The translations under genes were made by a program, and so were the position numbers. Source: Candidatus Accumulibacter iunctus (GTDB lineage: Bacteria; Pseudomonadota; Gammaproteobacteria; Burkholderiales; Rhodocyclaceae). From it: a stretch of DNA of 18,385 nt. The stretch spans positions 43,763 to 62,147 of the forward strand of contig DDUX01000121.1 in NCBI GenBank assembly GCA_002345025.1, read 5' to 3'. The notes under the pieces were generated by a model. The model was not told where the DNA came from, ran no database searches, and saw only the letters and a program-made list of their open reading frames with translations. Positions 1 through 7,129 of this stretch are shown one piece after another (position 1 is the stretch's first letter; every line of letters starts with the position of its first letter).

Positions 1-14
1 GAAAGTCATGACCG

Positions 15-758
15 TTAGCCCCGCTGGTGGCTCATCAGCTTGCGCAGGCCGGCGGTATTGAGGATGCGCACCTTGCGCTGATGGACGGCCAGCAGTCCAT
101 CCTCCTGAAAACGCGAGAACGCGCGGCTGACGGTTTCCAGCTTGAGCCCGAGGTAGCTGCCGATCTCATCCCGCGACATGCGCAGGTTGAACTCGGCCGG
201 CGAATAGCCGCGTGCCTTGAAACGCTGCGAGAGATTGAGCAGAAAGGCTGCCAGGCGTTCCTCGGCACGCATCGTGCCGAGCAGCATCATGACCCCGTGG
301 TCGCGAACGATCTCGCGGCTCATCACCTTGTGAAAATGGTGCTGCAGGGTGTGGATTTGCCGCGAAAGACTCTCCAGATGCGAGAACGGGATGGCGCAGA
401 CCTCGCTGTCTTCGAGGGCGATTGCATTGCAGGTGTGGACCTCACTGCTGATGCCGTCGAGGCCGAGCAACTCGCCGGTCATCTGGAAACCGGTGACCTG
501 GTCACGACCGTCCTCGATCAGGACATCGGTCTTGAAGAAACCGCTGCGAACGGCGTAGATCGATTCGAACTCCTGCCCGGCACGATAGAGATGATCGCCA
601 CGCTTCAGGCGCCGGCGCGTCGAGACCAGTTCGTCGAGGCGGCGCAAGTCCGCCGGCGGCAGGCCGATCGGCAGGCACAACTCGCGCAGGTTGCAGTTTG
701 AACAGGCAGTCTTCACGACCTCGAACGTCAGCCTCGCCGTTGCAGCATCGGTGGACAT
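15..758 (-). CDS. fnr: FNR-type oxygen-sensing transcriptional regulator
   Basis: Global regulator of the CRP/FNR family that senses oxygen with a [4Fe-4S] cluster and, when the cluster is intact, binds DNA as a dimer. From the ATG at 758 the protein has 247 residues. The N-terminal cluster ligands are visible as C19, C22 and C28 (C-x2-C-x5-C), and C121 in SEVCAIP is the fourth; these match E. coli C20, C23, C29 and C122 with a constant offset of one. A cyclic-nucleotide-like beta barrel follows. The C-terminal helix-turn-helix carries the FNR recognition pattern ETVSR (E-x2-S-R). A longer in-frame reading starting near 842 was rejected: it would run through the FNR operator, and GAAGGG lies just upstream of the chosen ATG. 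The gene diverges from hemN. The operator may also control fnr itself, but no good promoter on this strand was recognised. Confidence 0.95.
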   Translation of the reverse strand: MSTDAATARLTFEVVKTACSNCNLRELCLPIGLPPADLRRLDELVSTRRRLKRGDHLYRAGQEFESIYAVRSGFFKTDVLIEDGRDQVTGFQMTGELLGLDGISSEVHTCNAIALEDSEVCAIPFSHLESLSRQIHTLQHHFHKVMSREIVRDHGVMMLLGTMRAEERLAAFLLNLSQRFKARGYSPAEFNLRMSRDEIGSYLGLKLETVSRAFSRFQEDGLLAVHQRKVRILNTAGLRKLMSHQRG

Positions 759-788
759 TTCAGCCCTTCGTTTCACTGATTGCCGTGT

Positions 789-837
789 TTGATCCACGTC
801 AACCCCGGGTTCCGCGTGCAGGCAGATAATGCCGGCA
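789..837 (+). promoter_or_regulatory. FNR-activated class II promoter of hemN
   Basis: The 14-mer TTGATccacGTCAA at 789-802 matches the FNR consensus TTGAT-N4-ATCAA at nine of ten defined positions. A -10 hexamer, GATAAT (five of six to TATAAT), lies at 825-830 and predicts transcription start near 837. The centre of the FNR site (between 795 and 796) then falls exactly at -41.5, the position used by class II FNR-activated promoters. The predicted leader runs from 837 to the hemN ATG at 858. The site lies between fnr and hemN, so it could also mediate fnr autoregulation. Sequence match and spacing are seen directly; activity is inferred. Confidence 0.85.
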
Positions 838-857
838 ACCAACCTCGCAGCGGGACG

Positions 858-2255
858 ATGAGATCCGTCACTGGCAACCTCGTTTTCGATCCACAGATCA
901 TCCGCCGTTTCGACGTCAACGGACCCCGCTACACGTCGTATCCGACGGCGGATCGTTTCGTTGAAGCCTTCGGCTCGGACGCGTCCAGACTCTGGCTCGG
1001 CAAGCGCAACATCGGCGCCATCAGCCGGCAGTTGTCATTGTACTTCCACATTCCGTTCTGCAACACCATCTGCTATTACTGTGCGTGCAACAAGATCATC
1101 ACCAAGGACCACGGTCGCTCGGCCAAGTACCTGAAGTACCTCGCCCGCGAGCTGGCATTGCAGAGCAGCTGCCTCGAAGGCGGCGACCAGGAGGTGGCAC
1201 AGTTGCACTGGGGAGGGGGCACGCCGACCTTCCTGTCGCACGACGAGATGCGCCAGCTGATGGCAGCAACCCGCAGACACTTCACTCTGGTGGAAGGCGG
1301 CGAGTACTCGATCGAGGTTGATCCGCGCAAGGTCGATCAGGCGACCGTCGTCCTGCTCGGGGAACTCGGCTTCAATCGCATGAGCGTCGGCGTGCAGGAT
1401 TTCGACGCCGGCGTCCAGCAGGCAGTCAACCGGGTGCAGAGCGAGGAGGAAACCCGCGCGGTGATCGACGCGGCGCGCAACAGCGGCTTCAAGTCGGTCA
1501 GCGTCGATCTGATCTACGGTCTGCCGCGGCAGACCGTAGCCGGCTTCGACCGCACGCTCGAACGCGTCATCGATGCCAGCCCGGACCGCGTCTCGATCTA
1601 CAACTATGCCCATCTGCCGAGCCTCTTCAAGCCGCAGCGCCGCATCCTCGAGGCGGACATGCCGTCCGCCGACACCCGTCTGCAGATCCTGGCGCTCGCG
1701 ATCCAGCGAATGACCGAGGCTGGTTACGTCTTCATCGGCATGGACCACTTCGCGAAGCCCGACGACGAACTCGCCATCGCCCAGAGACAGGGGCGGCTGC
1801 ACCGCAACTTCCAGGGCTATTCGACGCATTCCGACTGCGACCTGCTGGCTTTCGGCATCTCGTCGATCAGCAAGGTGGGTCCGACCTACTGCCAGAACGT
1901 CAAGACGCTCGACGAGTACTACGACCTGCTGGACAATGGCACACTGCCGGTCTACCGCGGCATCGAGCTCAACGCCGACGATCTTCTGCGGCGGTCGATC
2001 ATCCAGTCGCTGATGTGCCATTTCGAGCTGTCGATCGAGTCGATAGAGATTGCCCACCTGATCGACTTCCGGAAGTACTTCGCCACCGAACTCGATGAAC
2101 TGCGGGAAATGGTCGATGCGGGTCTGGTGCGCGTCGATGACCGATGGATCACTGTCCTGCCACGCGGCCGCATGCTGGTGCGTGCCATCTCGATGGTATT
2201 TGACCGCTACCTGCGCGCCGACCGGCAGCGCACCCGCTATTCAAAAGTCATCTGA
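858..2255 (+). CDS. hemN: Oxygen-independent coproporphyrinogen III oxidase
   Basis: Radical-SAM enzyme of the cytoplasm that decarboxylates two propionate side chains of coproporphyrinogen III to give protoporphyrinogen IX without oxygen, so haem can be made anaerobically. The protein has 465 residues from the ATG at 858 (E. coli HemN 457). The N-terminal motif GPRYTSYPTA is typical of true HemN rather than HemW. The cluster motif CNTICYYCAC gives C68, C72, C75 and the extra C77, matching E. coli C62, C66, C69 and C71. HWGGGTPTF is the SAM-binding glycine motif. The upstream in-frame start at 780 was rejected because it lies before the FNR box and the predicted transcription start, and the extra residues are not HemN-like. 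The ribosome binding site is weak (GGGA). The FNR promoter directly upstream fits a gene needed at low oxygen. Confidence 0.96.
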   Translation: MRSVTGNLVFDPQIIRRFDVNGPRYTSYPTADRFVEAFGSDASRLWLGKRNIGAISRQLSLYFHIPFCNTICYYCACNKIITKDHGRSAKYLKYLARELALQSSCLEGGDQEVAQLHWGGGTPTFLSHDEMRQLMAATRRHFTLVEGGEYSIEVDPRKVDQATVVLLGELGFNRMSVGVQDFDAGVQQAVNRVQSEEETRAVIDAARNSGFKSVSVDLIYGLPRQTVAGFDRTLERVIDASPDRVSIYNYAHLPSLFKPQRRILEADMPSADTRLQILALAIQRMTEAGYVFIGMDHFAKPDDELAIAQRQGRLHRNFQGYSTHSDCDLLAFGISSISKVGPTYCQNVKTLDEYYDLLDNGTLPVYRGIELNADDLLRRSIIQSLMCHFELSIESIEIAHLIDFRKYFATELDELREMVDAGLVRVDDRWITVLPRGRMLVRAISMVFDRYLRADRQRTRYSKVI

Positions 2256-2330
2256 GGCAGACGGCGCCGACCGGCGGGAACGAAGGAGTAGAATCGTAGC
2301 TCCGCTTCCCTGACCTGCCGCCTGCCCGCC

Positions 2331-3011
2331 ATGCCTGAATCGAGCTTCCTCGCCCTGTTGCTGATCGGACTGCTGGGCGGAACCCACTGCGTCGGCATGT
2401 GCGGTGGCATCGTCGGCGCCCTGTCGATGGGTTCGCCAGCCCGCTGCAGCCTGCTGCTCTCCTACAATGCAGGACGCATCCTGAGCTACGCGGCTGCCGG
2501 CGCGATCGCCGGCGCACTCGGCGAGGCGAGCATTGCGCTGGCGGGCCAGTTGCCGCTGCGCGGCTTCCTCTACCTGCTCGCCAACCTGATGCTGATCGCC
2601 CTCGGTCTCTACCTGCTGGGGGTCAGCAGCGCCCTGGCGTTCACCGAGCGGCTCGGCCAGAAGCTCTGGCAGCGCCTGCATCCGCTGACCCGACGCTACC
2701 TGCCCGCACGCGGCCCGCTGCAGGCCTTTCCGCTCGGGCTGCTCTGGGGGTGGTTACCCTGCGGCCTGGTCTACAGTGCACTGGCGACCGCCCTGAGCAG
2801 CGGCTCGGCGATGCAGGGAGCCGGATTGATGCTCGCCTTCGGCGTCGGTACCCTGCCCAATCTGCTCCTCGCCGGCCTCCTCGCCACTCGCCTCCGCGCC
2901 TACACCAGCCAGCCGGCCGTGCGCATGGTCGCCGGAGTCGTCGTTCTGGGCTTTGGTGTCTGGGGGCTGTTTGGCCTGCAGCAACTGCTGCATCAGTTTG
3001 CGTCGGCTTGA
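2331..3011 (+). CDS. TauE/SafE-like integral membrane protein (COG2836 type), probably metal related
   Basis: Polytopic membrane protein of 226 residues with about six hydrophobic segments (roughly residues 5-30, 43-65, 72-97, 128-150, 158-182 and 195-220). The first segment carries the conserved pattern GGTHCVGMCGG, with H19, C20, M23 and C24 as possible copper ligands. This is the subfamily often annotated as sulfite exporter TauE/SafE and commonly found beside cbb3 oxidase assembly genes. A sulfite function has little support for this branch; the His/Cys/Met motif and the copA gene 61 bases downstream favour a role in copper delivery or transport, which is an inference. The gene is 75 bases behind hemN, probably in the same transcript. 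An AGGAG at 2284-2288 is too far away to serve as its ribosome binding site, so the start rests on the family's N-terminal motif. Confidence 0.85.
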   Translation: MPESSFLALLLIGLLGGTHCVGMCGGIVGALSMGSPARCSLLLSYNAGRILSYAAAGAIAGALGEASIALAGQLPLRGFLYLLANLMLIALGLYLLGVSSALAFTERLGQKLWQRLHPLTRRYLPARGPLQAFPLGLLWGWLPCGLVYSALATALSSGSAMQGAGLMLAFGVGTLPNLLLAGLLATRLRAYTSQPAVRMVAGVVVLGFGVWGLFGLQQLLHQFASA

Positions 3012-3072
3012 GCATGCGACCGCTCCATCGACGTCCGGACGCCGGCACGGCAGGCCGCGCGACGACACTGCG

Positions 3073-5571
3073 ATGAGCACTCCGGCGCGCAGCCTGCAGA
3101 ACCTCGACCTGCCGATCAGCGGCATGAGCTGCGCTGCCTGCGCCGCCCGTATCGAACGGGTGCTCAACCGCATGCCGGGTGTCAGCGCCAGCGTCAACCT
3201 GGCAACCGAGCACGCACAGGTGGAGCTCGCGGGCGATGGCAGCACCGCCGCCGAAGTGGTTGCCGCGATCGAACGAGCGGGCTTCGCCGTCCCGCCACGG
3301 ACGCTCGAGCTGTCAATCAGTGGCATGAGCTGCGCCGCCTGCTCGACGCGGCTCGAGAAAGTGCTCAATCGCCTGCCGGGAGTCGAGGCGGCAGTCAATC
3401 TGGCGAGCGAGCGGGCGACCGTCCGCTACCGGCCGGGTCTCGTCACTACCGCCGAGCTGATCGCCACCATCGAGGCTGCGGGCTTCCATGGCCACCTCGC
3501 CGATGCGCAGTCACGCGCTGACGAACGGGCGAGAAAGACCGCCGCGCAGCGAAGCGAGCTGCTGCGTTTCTCGATCGCCGCCGTGCTCACGCTGCCGCTG
3601 ACGGCGCAGATGCTGGCGATGTTCGCGGGCGGCGAACAGCCGCATGCCGATCTGCTGCCCCGCTGGCTGCAACTCGCCCTGGCCACACCCGTGCAGTTCT
3701 GGATCGGCTGGCGCTTCTACGAGGGCGCCTGGAAGTCGCTGCGCGGCGGCGGCGGCAACATGGACGTGCTGGTTGCCGTCGGCACATCGATGGCCTACTT
3801 CTTCAGCCTCTTCGTGACGGTCGCCGGTGCGGCACACCTGCATGTCTATTTCGAGGCATCGGCGGCGGTCATCACCCTCGTCCTCCTCGGCAAGTTGCTC
3901 GAGGCAAGCGCCAAGGCGAAGACCAGTGAGGCGATCGAGGCACTCATCCGCCTGCAGCCGCGAGTCGCGCGCGTCGAACGTGACGGCAGCCTGATCGAGC
4001 TCGACGCGGCGCTGCTGATCCCGGGTGACGTCTTCATCGTCCGCCCGGGCGAGAGCATTCCGGTCGATGGCGAGGTCATCGACGGCGCGTCGAGCGTCAA
4101 CCAGGCAATGCTGACCGGCGAGAGCATGCCGGTTGCCAAGCATCGTGGCGACCGCATCTTCGCCGCCACTGCCAATGGCGAAGGCATGTTGCGCTGCCGT
4201 GCGACCGGTGTCGGCGAACACACCCTGCTGGCCGGCATCATTCGCATGGTTGCCGCGGCGCAGGGTTCGAAGGCCCCGGTGCAGCGCCTGGCCGACCGGA
4301 TATCGGCAGTTTTCGTCCCCGTCGTCTGCCTGATCGCCCTCGCTACCCTGCTCGGCTGGTGGGCTTACGACGGCATCTTCAGCACGGCACTGATCAATGC
4401 GGTCGCCGTGCTCGTCATCGCCTGCCCCTGCGCCCTCGGCCTGGCGACGCCGACGGCAATCATGGTGGCCAGCGGACGCGGTGCTGCCGCCGGCATTCTG
4501 ATCAAGAACGCCGAAGCGCTCGAGCGGGCCGGCGAGGTCAGTATTCTGGCGGTGGACAAGACCGGCACGCTGACGCGGGGTGAGCCGGAGCTGACCGATA
4601 TCGTTCCCCTGGCGGCCACGGCCGAACAGGCGCTGCAACTGGCTGCCGGCCTCGAGCAGGCTTCCGAACACCCACTGGCGCGTGCCATCCTGCAGTACGC
4701 ACAGGCTGCCGGCGTCCGCCTGCCGGCGGTACAGGATTTCCGCGCGCTGCCCGGCCGCGGCGTCGAGGGCCGCGTTGCCGGCCGCTGGCTGCAGCTCGCA
4801 GCGGCGATTGCCGGAGACGGCGACCCGGCGTTGCCGCAGGAAGCGCTCGAGCGCCTGCAGGGCGCCGGCAAGACCGTCGTCGTCCTCAGCGAAAGCCGCG
4901 CGGCTGCGGGCAACGGCCTGACGCCACCGCCGACGATGGTACCGCTGGCCCTGTTGGCCATTGCCGACCCGTTGCGCGCGACCTCAGGCGAAGCAGTGGC
5001 GCGGCTGAAGGCGCTCGGCATGCGGCTGCTGATGCTGACCGGCGATCAGCCGGCGACTGCCGCCGCCATCGCCCGCGCCAGCGGCATCGACGATTTCCGT
5101 GCCGGCATCCTGCCCGGCGACAAGGCGGCTGTGGTCAATGCGCTGAAAGGCAGGGGGACCGTCGTGGCGATGGTCGGTGATGGCATCAACGATGCACCTG
5201 CGCTCGCCGCTGCCGACGTCAGCTTCGCCATCGGCGCCGGTTCCGATGCGGCGATCGCCGCAGCCGACGTGACGCTGGTGCGCAGCGATCTGAATGGCAT
5301 CGCCGACGCCGTGCTGCTTTCACGTGCGACGCTGCGCAAAATCAGGCAGAATCTGTTCTGCGCCTTCGTCTATAACGTTCTCGGCATTCCCCTGGCGGCA
5401 CTGGGAATGCTCAATCCGGTGATTGCGGGCGCAGCAATGGCGCTGAGTTCAGTGTCGGTGGTGGCCAATTCGCTCCTTCTCAAGCGCTGGCGCCCGGCCC
5501 GCAGCCAGCTCACGACACAGCCGCCGGACGATGCGGCTGGCGCTGCACCACTCGGGCAGCGCCCAACCTGA
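3073..5571 (+). CDS. copA: Copper-exporting P1B-type ATPase with two N-terminal HMA domains
   Basis: Inner-membrane Cu(I) efflux ATPase of 832 residues (E. coli CopA 834). Two N-terminal heavy-metal-associated domains carry GMSCAAC motifs with C20/C23 and C87/C90. The core shows TGES at 348-351 (actuator), the metal-site motif C451-P-C453 in the membrane, the phosphorylated D495 in DKTGT, the SEHPLA nucleotide-binding loop and GDGIND at 702-707. The C-terminal segments contain the YN and MALSS motifs expected of Cu(I) pumps (P1B-1). The start at 3073 was chosen because the first HMA domain begins ten residues later; the in-frame extension back to 2953 overlaps the previous gene. The ribosome binding site is weak. 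In this setting the pump could supply copper for cbb3 oxidase assembly (CcoI-like role) or detoxify copper; the two-HMA layout favours general efflux. Confidence 0.95.
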   Translation: MSTPARSLQNLDLPISGMSCAACAARIERVLNRMPGVSASVNLATEHAQVELAGDGSTAAEVVAAIERAGFAVPPRTLELSISGMSCAACSTRLEKVLNRLPGVEAAVNLASERATVRYRPGLVTTAELIATIEAAGFHGHLADAQSRADERARKTAAQRSELLRFSIAAVLTLPLTAQMLAMFAGGEQPHADLLPRWLQLALATPVQFWIGWRFYEGAWKSLRGGGGNMDVLVAVGTSMAYFFSLFVTVAGAAHLHVYFEASAAVITLVLLGKLLEASAKAKTSEAIEALIRLQPRVARVERDGSLIELDAALLIPGDVFIVRPGESIPVDGEVIDGASSVNQAMLTGESMPVAKHRGDRIFAATANGEGMLRCRATGVGEHTLLAGIIRMVAAAQGSKAPVQRLADRISAVFVPVVCLIALATLLGWWAYDGIFSTALINAVAVLVIACPCALGLATPTAIMVASGRGAAAGILIKNAEALERAGEVSILAVDKTGTLTRGEPELTDIVPLAATAEQALQLAAGLEQASEHPLARAILQYAQAAGVRLPAVQDFRALPGRGVEGRVAGRWLQLAAAIAGDGDPALPQEALERLQGAGKTVVVLSESRAAAGNGLTPPPTMVPLALLAIADPLRATSGEAVARLKALGMRLLMLTGDQPATAAAIARASGIDDFRAGILPGDKAAVVNALKGRGTVVAMVGDGINDAPALAAADVSFAIGAGSDAAIAAADVTLVRSDLNGIADAVLLSRATLRKIRQNLFCAFVYNVLGIPLAALGMLNPVIAGAAMALSSVSVVANSLLLKRWRPARSQLTTQPPDDAAGAAPLGQRPT
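3103..3417 (+). repeat. Tandem duplication of the HMA domain inside copA
   Basis: Residues 11-53 and 78-120 of CopA align without gaps at a fixed offset of 67 codons (201 bases). I count 28 identities in 43 positions, including ISGMSCAAC and VLNR-x-PGV. The DNA is also visibly similar over this stretch. This indicates a relatively recent intragenic duplication or gene conversion between the two metal-binding domains. Confidence 0.8.
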
Positions 5572-5583
5572 CTGGAAAGGCTG

Positions 5584-5799
5584 ATGGAAAGACTGCTGAT
5601 CAATGTCTCCGGGATGAGCTGCCAGGGGTGCGTGAAGAGCGTCACCGCGGCCCTGACGGCAGTTGCCGGTGTCGAACAGGTCGAGGTTTCGCTGCCGTCC
5701 GGACAGGCGATGGTCGGCTACGATTCCTCGCTCGTCAGCCTTGCCGAACTGACCGACGCGATCGAGGTGGCGGGCTTCGAGGCCCGGCCTGCGCCCTGA
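5584..5799 (+). CDS. copZ: CopZ-like copper chaperone, single HMA domain
   Basis: Small cytoplasmic metal-binding protein of 71 residues made of one heavy-metal-associated domain. The copper-binding motif GMSCQGC gives C13 and C16, followed by VKSVTAAL and a predicted beta-alpha-beta-beta-alpha-beta pattern ending in EVAGFEA. It starts 12 bases after the copA stop, with GGAAAGG at 5574-5580 as ribosome binding site, so it is almost certainly co-transcribed with copA. Proteins of this kind carry Cu(I) to CopA. Its motif differs from both CopA HMA domains (QG instead of AA between the cysteines), so it is not a recent copy of them. MerP-like mercury binding is a less likely alternative because there is no signal peptide. 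Confidence 0.88.
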   Translation: MERLLINVSGMSCQGCVKSVTAALTAVAGVEQVEVSLPSGQAMVGYDSSLVSLAELTDAIEVAGFEARPAP

Positions 5800-5855
5800 G
5801 TCCCTCCTGTTCGCTGCCACGCGGGCAGCATCCCTCTCTTCGCCCGAGGAAGAAA

Positions 5856-6962
5856 ATGCCGAGAAAGAAAGAAAGAAGCGTCGAGCCACAGGCTGTCGAA
5901 ACTCCTCCCGGCGAGCCCCTGCGACTGACCCAGTTCTCGCATGGCGGCGGCTGCGGCTGCAAGATCGCCCCTGGCGTGCTCGAACAGATCCTCGCCCGCA
6001 CCTCGCCGGCACTGGTGCCGCCGCAGCTCCTCGTCGGCATCGAAACGAGTGACGACGCAGCCGTCTTCCAGCTCAACGCCGATCAGGCAGTGATCGCAAC
6101 CACCGATTTCTTCATGCCGATCGTCGACGACCCCTTCGATTTCGGCTGCATTGCGGCGACCAACGCGCTGTCCGACGTCTATGCGATGGGCGGGACGCCG
6201 CTGTTGGCGCTGGCGGTGGTTGGCATGCCGGTGAACCGGTTGCCACTGGAAACCATCCAGCGCATCCTCGAGGGCGGTGAATCGGTCTGTGCCAAAGCGG
6301 GCATCCCGATTGCCGGTGGACACACGATCGACTCGGTTGAACCGATCTATGGCCTCGTCGCCATCGGCTTGGTTCATCCGGATCACGTGCAGCGGAACTC
6401 CGGTGCCCGCCCGGGTGACAAGCTGATTCTCGGCAAGGGGCTGGGCGTCGGCTTCTTCAGCGCGGCATTGAAGAAGGGCCTGCTGTCGCCGGCCTGCTAC
6501 GCGGCAATGATCGCGTCGACGACGCAGCTCAACACGCCCGGTCGCACCCTCGCCTGCCTCGCCGGCGTGCATGCGATGACCGATGTCACCGGTTTCGGTC
6601 TGCTCGGTCACCTGGTCGAGATCTGCAAGGCCTCCGGGGTTGCCGCCGTCATCGACTACACGGCGCTGCCGATCCTGCCGGATGCCGTCGATTATGCCGC
6701 CAGGGGATGCATCACCGGCGCTTCCGGCCGCAACTGGTCGAGCTATGGCGAGCACGTCAGCCTCGACAGAAAGCAGCTCGGCGATCTCGAACGTGCCCTG
6801 CTCACCGACCCGCAGACCAGCGGCGGGCTGCTCGTTGCCTGCGCGCCGGAGGTCGTCACCGAGGTTCTGGCCGTCTTCCTGCAGGAGGGCTTCGATCAGG
6901 CAACCGTGATCGGCGAGCTCGGCGAAGGCAAACCGCAGGTCACTGTCGTCCGGAGCCACTGA
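5856..6962 (+). CDS. selD: Selenide, water dikinase (selenophosphate synthetase), cysteine form
   Basis: Makes selenophosphate from selenide and ATP, the selenium donor for selenocysteine and for 2-selenouridine in tRNA. The protein has 368 residues. The catalytic site GGGCGCK holds C33 and K36, matching E. coli C17 and K20. D67, D84, D107 and D243 match the metal-binding residues D51, D68, D91 and D227, all with the same offset of 16, so the core aligns without gaps and the protein carries a 16-residue polar N-terminal extension. The key residue is cysteine, not selenocysteine. The ATG at 5856 follows GAGGAAG; the longer frame from 5628 overlaps copZ and was rejected. It sits 56 bases behind copZ, possibly in the same transcript, but no functional link with copper is evident. 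No selA, selB, selC or mnmH (selU) gene lies in the window. Confidence 0.95.
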   Translation: MPRKKERSVEPQAVETPPGEPLRLTQFSHGGGCGCKIAPGVLEQILARTSPALVPPQLLVGIETSDDAAVFQLNADQAVIATTDFFMPIVDDPFDFGCIAATNALSDVYAMGGTPLLALAVVGMPVNRLPLETIQRILEGGESVCAKAGIPIAGGHTIDSVEPIYGLVAIGLVHPDHVQRNSGARPGDKLILGKGLGVGFFSAALKKGLLSPACYAAMIASTTQLNTPGRTLACLAGVHAMTDVTGFGLLGHLVEICKASGVAAVIDYTALPILPDAVDYAARGCITGASGRNWSSYGEHVSLDRKQLGDLERALLTDPQTSGGLLVACAPEVVTEVLAVFLQEGFDQATVIGELGEGKPQVTVVRSH

Positions 6963-7012
6963 AACAGCGACACCCCGTCGCGAACTCCTGCCAGCGCATC
7001 AGCTGGCCGCCG

Positions 7013-7053
7013 GGCGGTGGCGGCGCACGGCATCGCTGCGCGCCGCCACCGCC
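7013..7053. terminator. Strong GC hairpin between convergent selD and DUF1015 genes
   Basis: A perfect inverted repeat of 14 bp (GGCGGTGGCGGCGC at 7013-7026 and its complement at 7040-7053) encloses a 13-base loop. It lies 50 bases after the selD stop and 77 bases past the DUF1015 stop. No T-run follows on either strand, so it is not a textbook intrinsic terminator. Its place between convergent genes suggests a bidirectional termination or mRNA 3'-end stabilising structure. A second smaller repeat, GCCGGC-cct-GCCGGC at 7095-7109, followed by a T-rich stretch, lies nearby. Confidence 0.5.
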
Positions 7054-7129
7054 TTCACGACAGGGCGCCTCGTCCGCCGGCTCGCGCCGTGCCTGCCGGC
7101 CCTGCCGGCGACGATTTCTTCACCAGCTC

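Noticed and set aside
780..857. Longer N-terminus for HemN
   Set aside because: It would begin before the FNR site and predicted transcription start, and the added residues do not resemble HemN.
5813..5829. Small hairpin GCTGCC-acgcg-GGCAGC between copZ and selD as a terminator
   Set aside because: The stem has only six pairs and is followed by a mixed pyrimidine tract, too weak to call as a terminator.
3511..6959. Long minus-strand frames opposite copA and selD
   Set aside because: Both lie opposite highly conserved proteins, show no domain motifs and have shadow-like composition.
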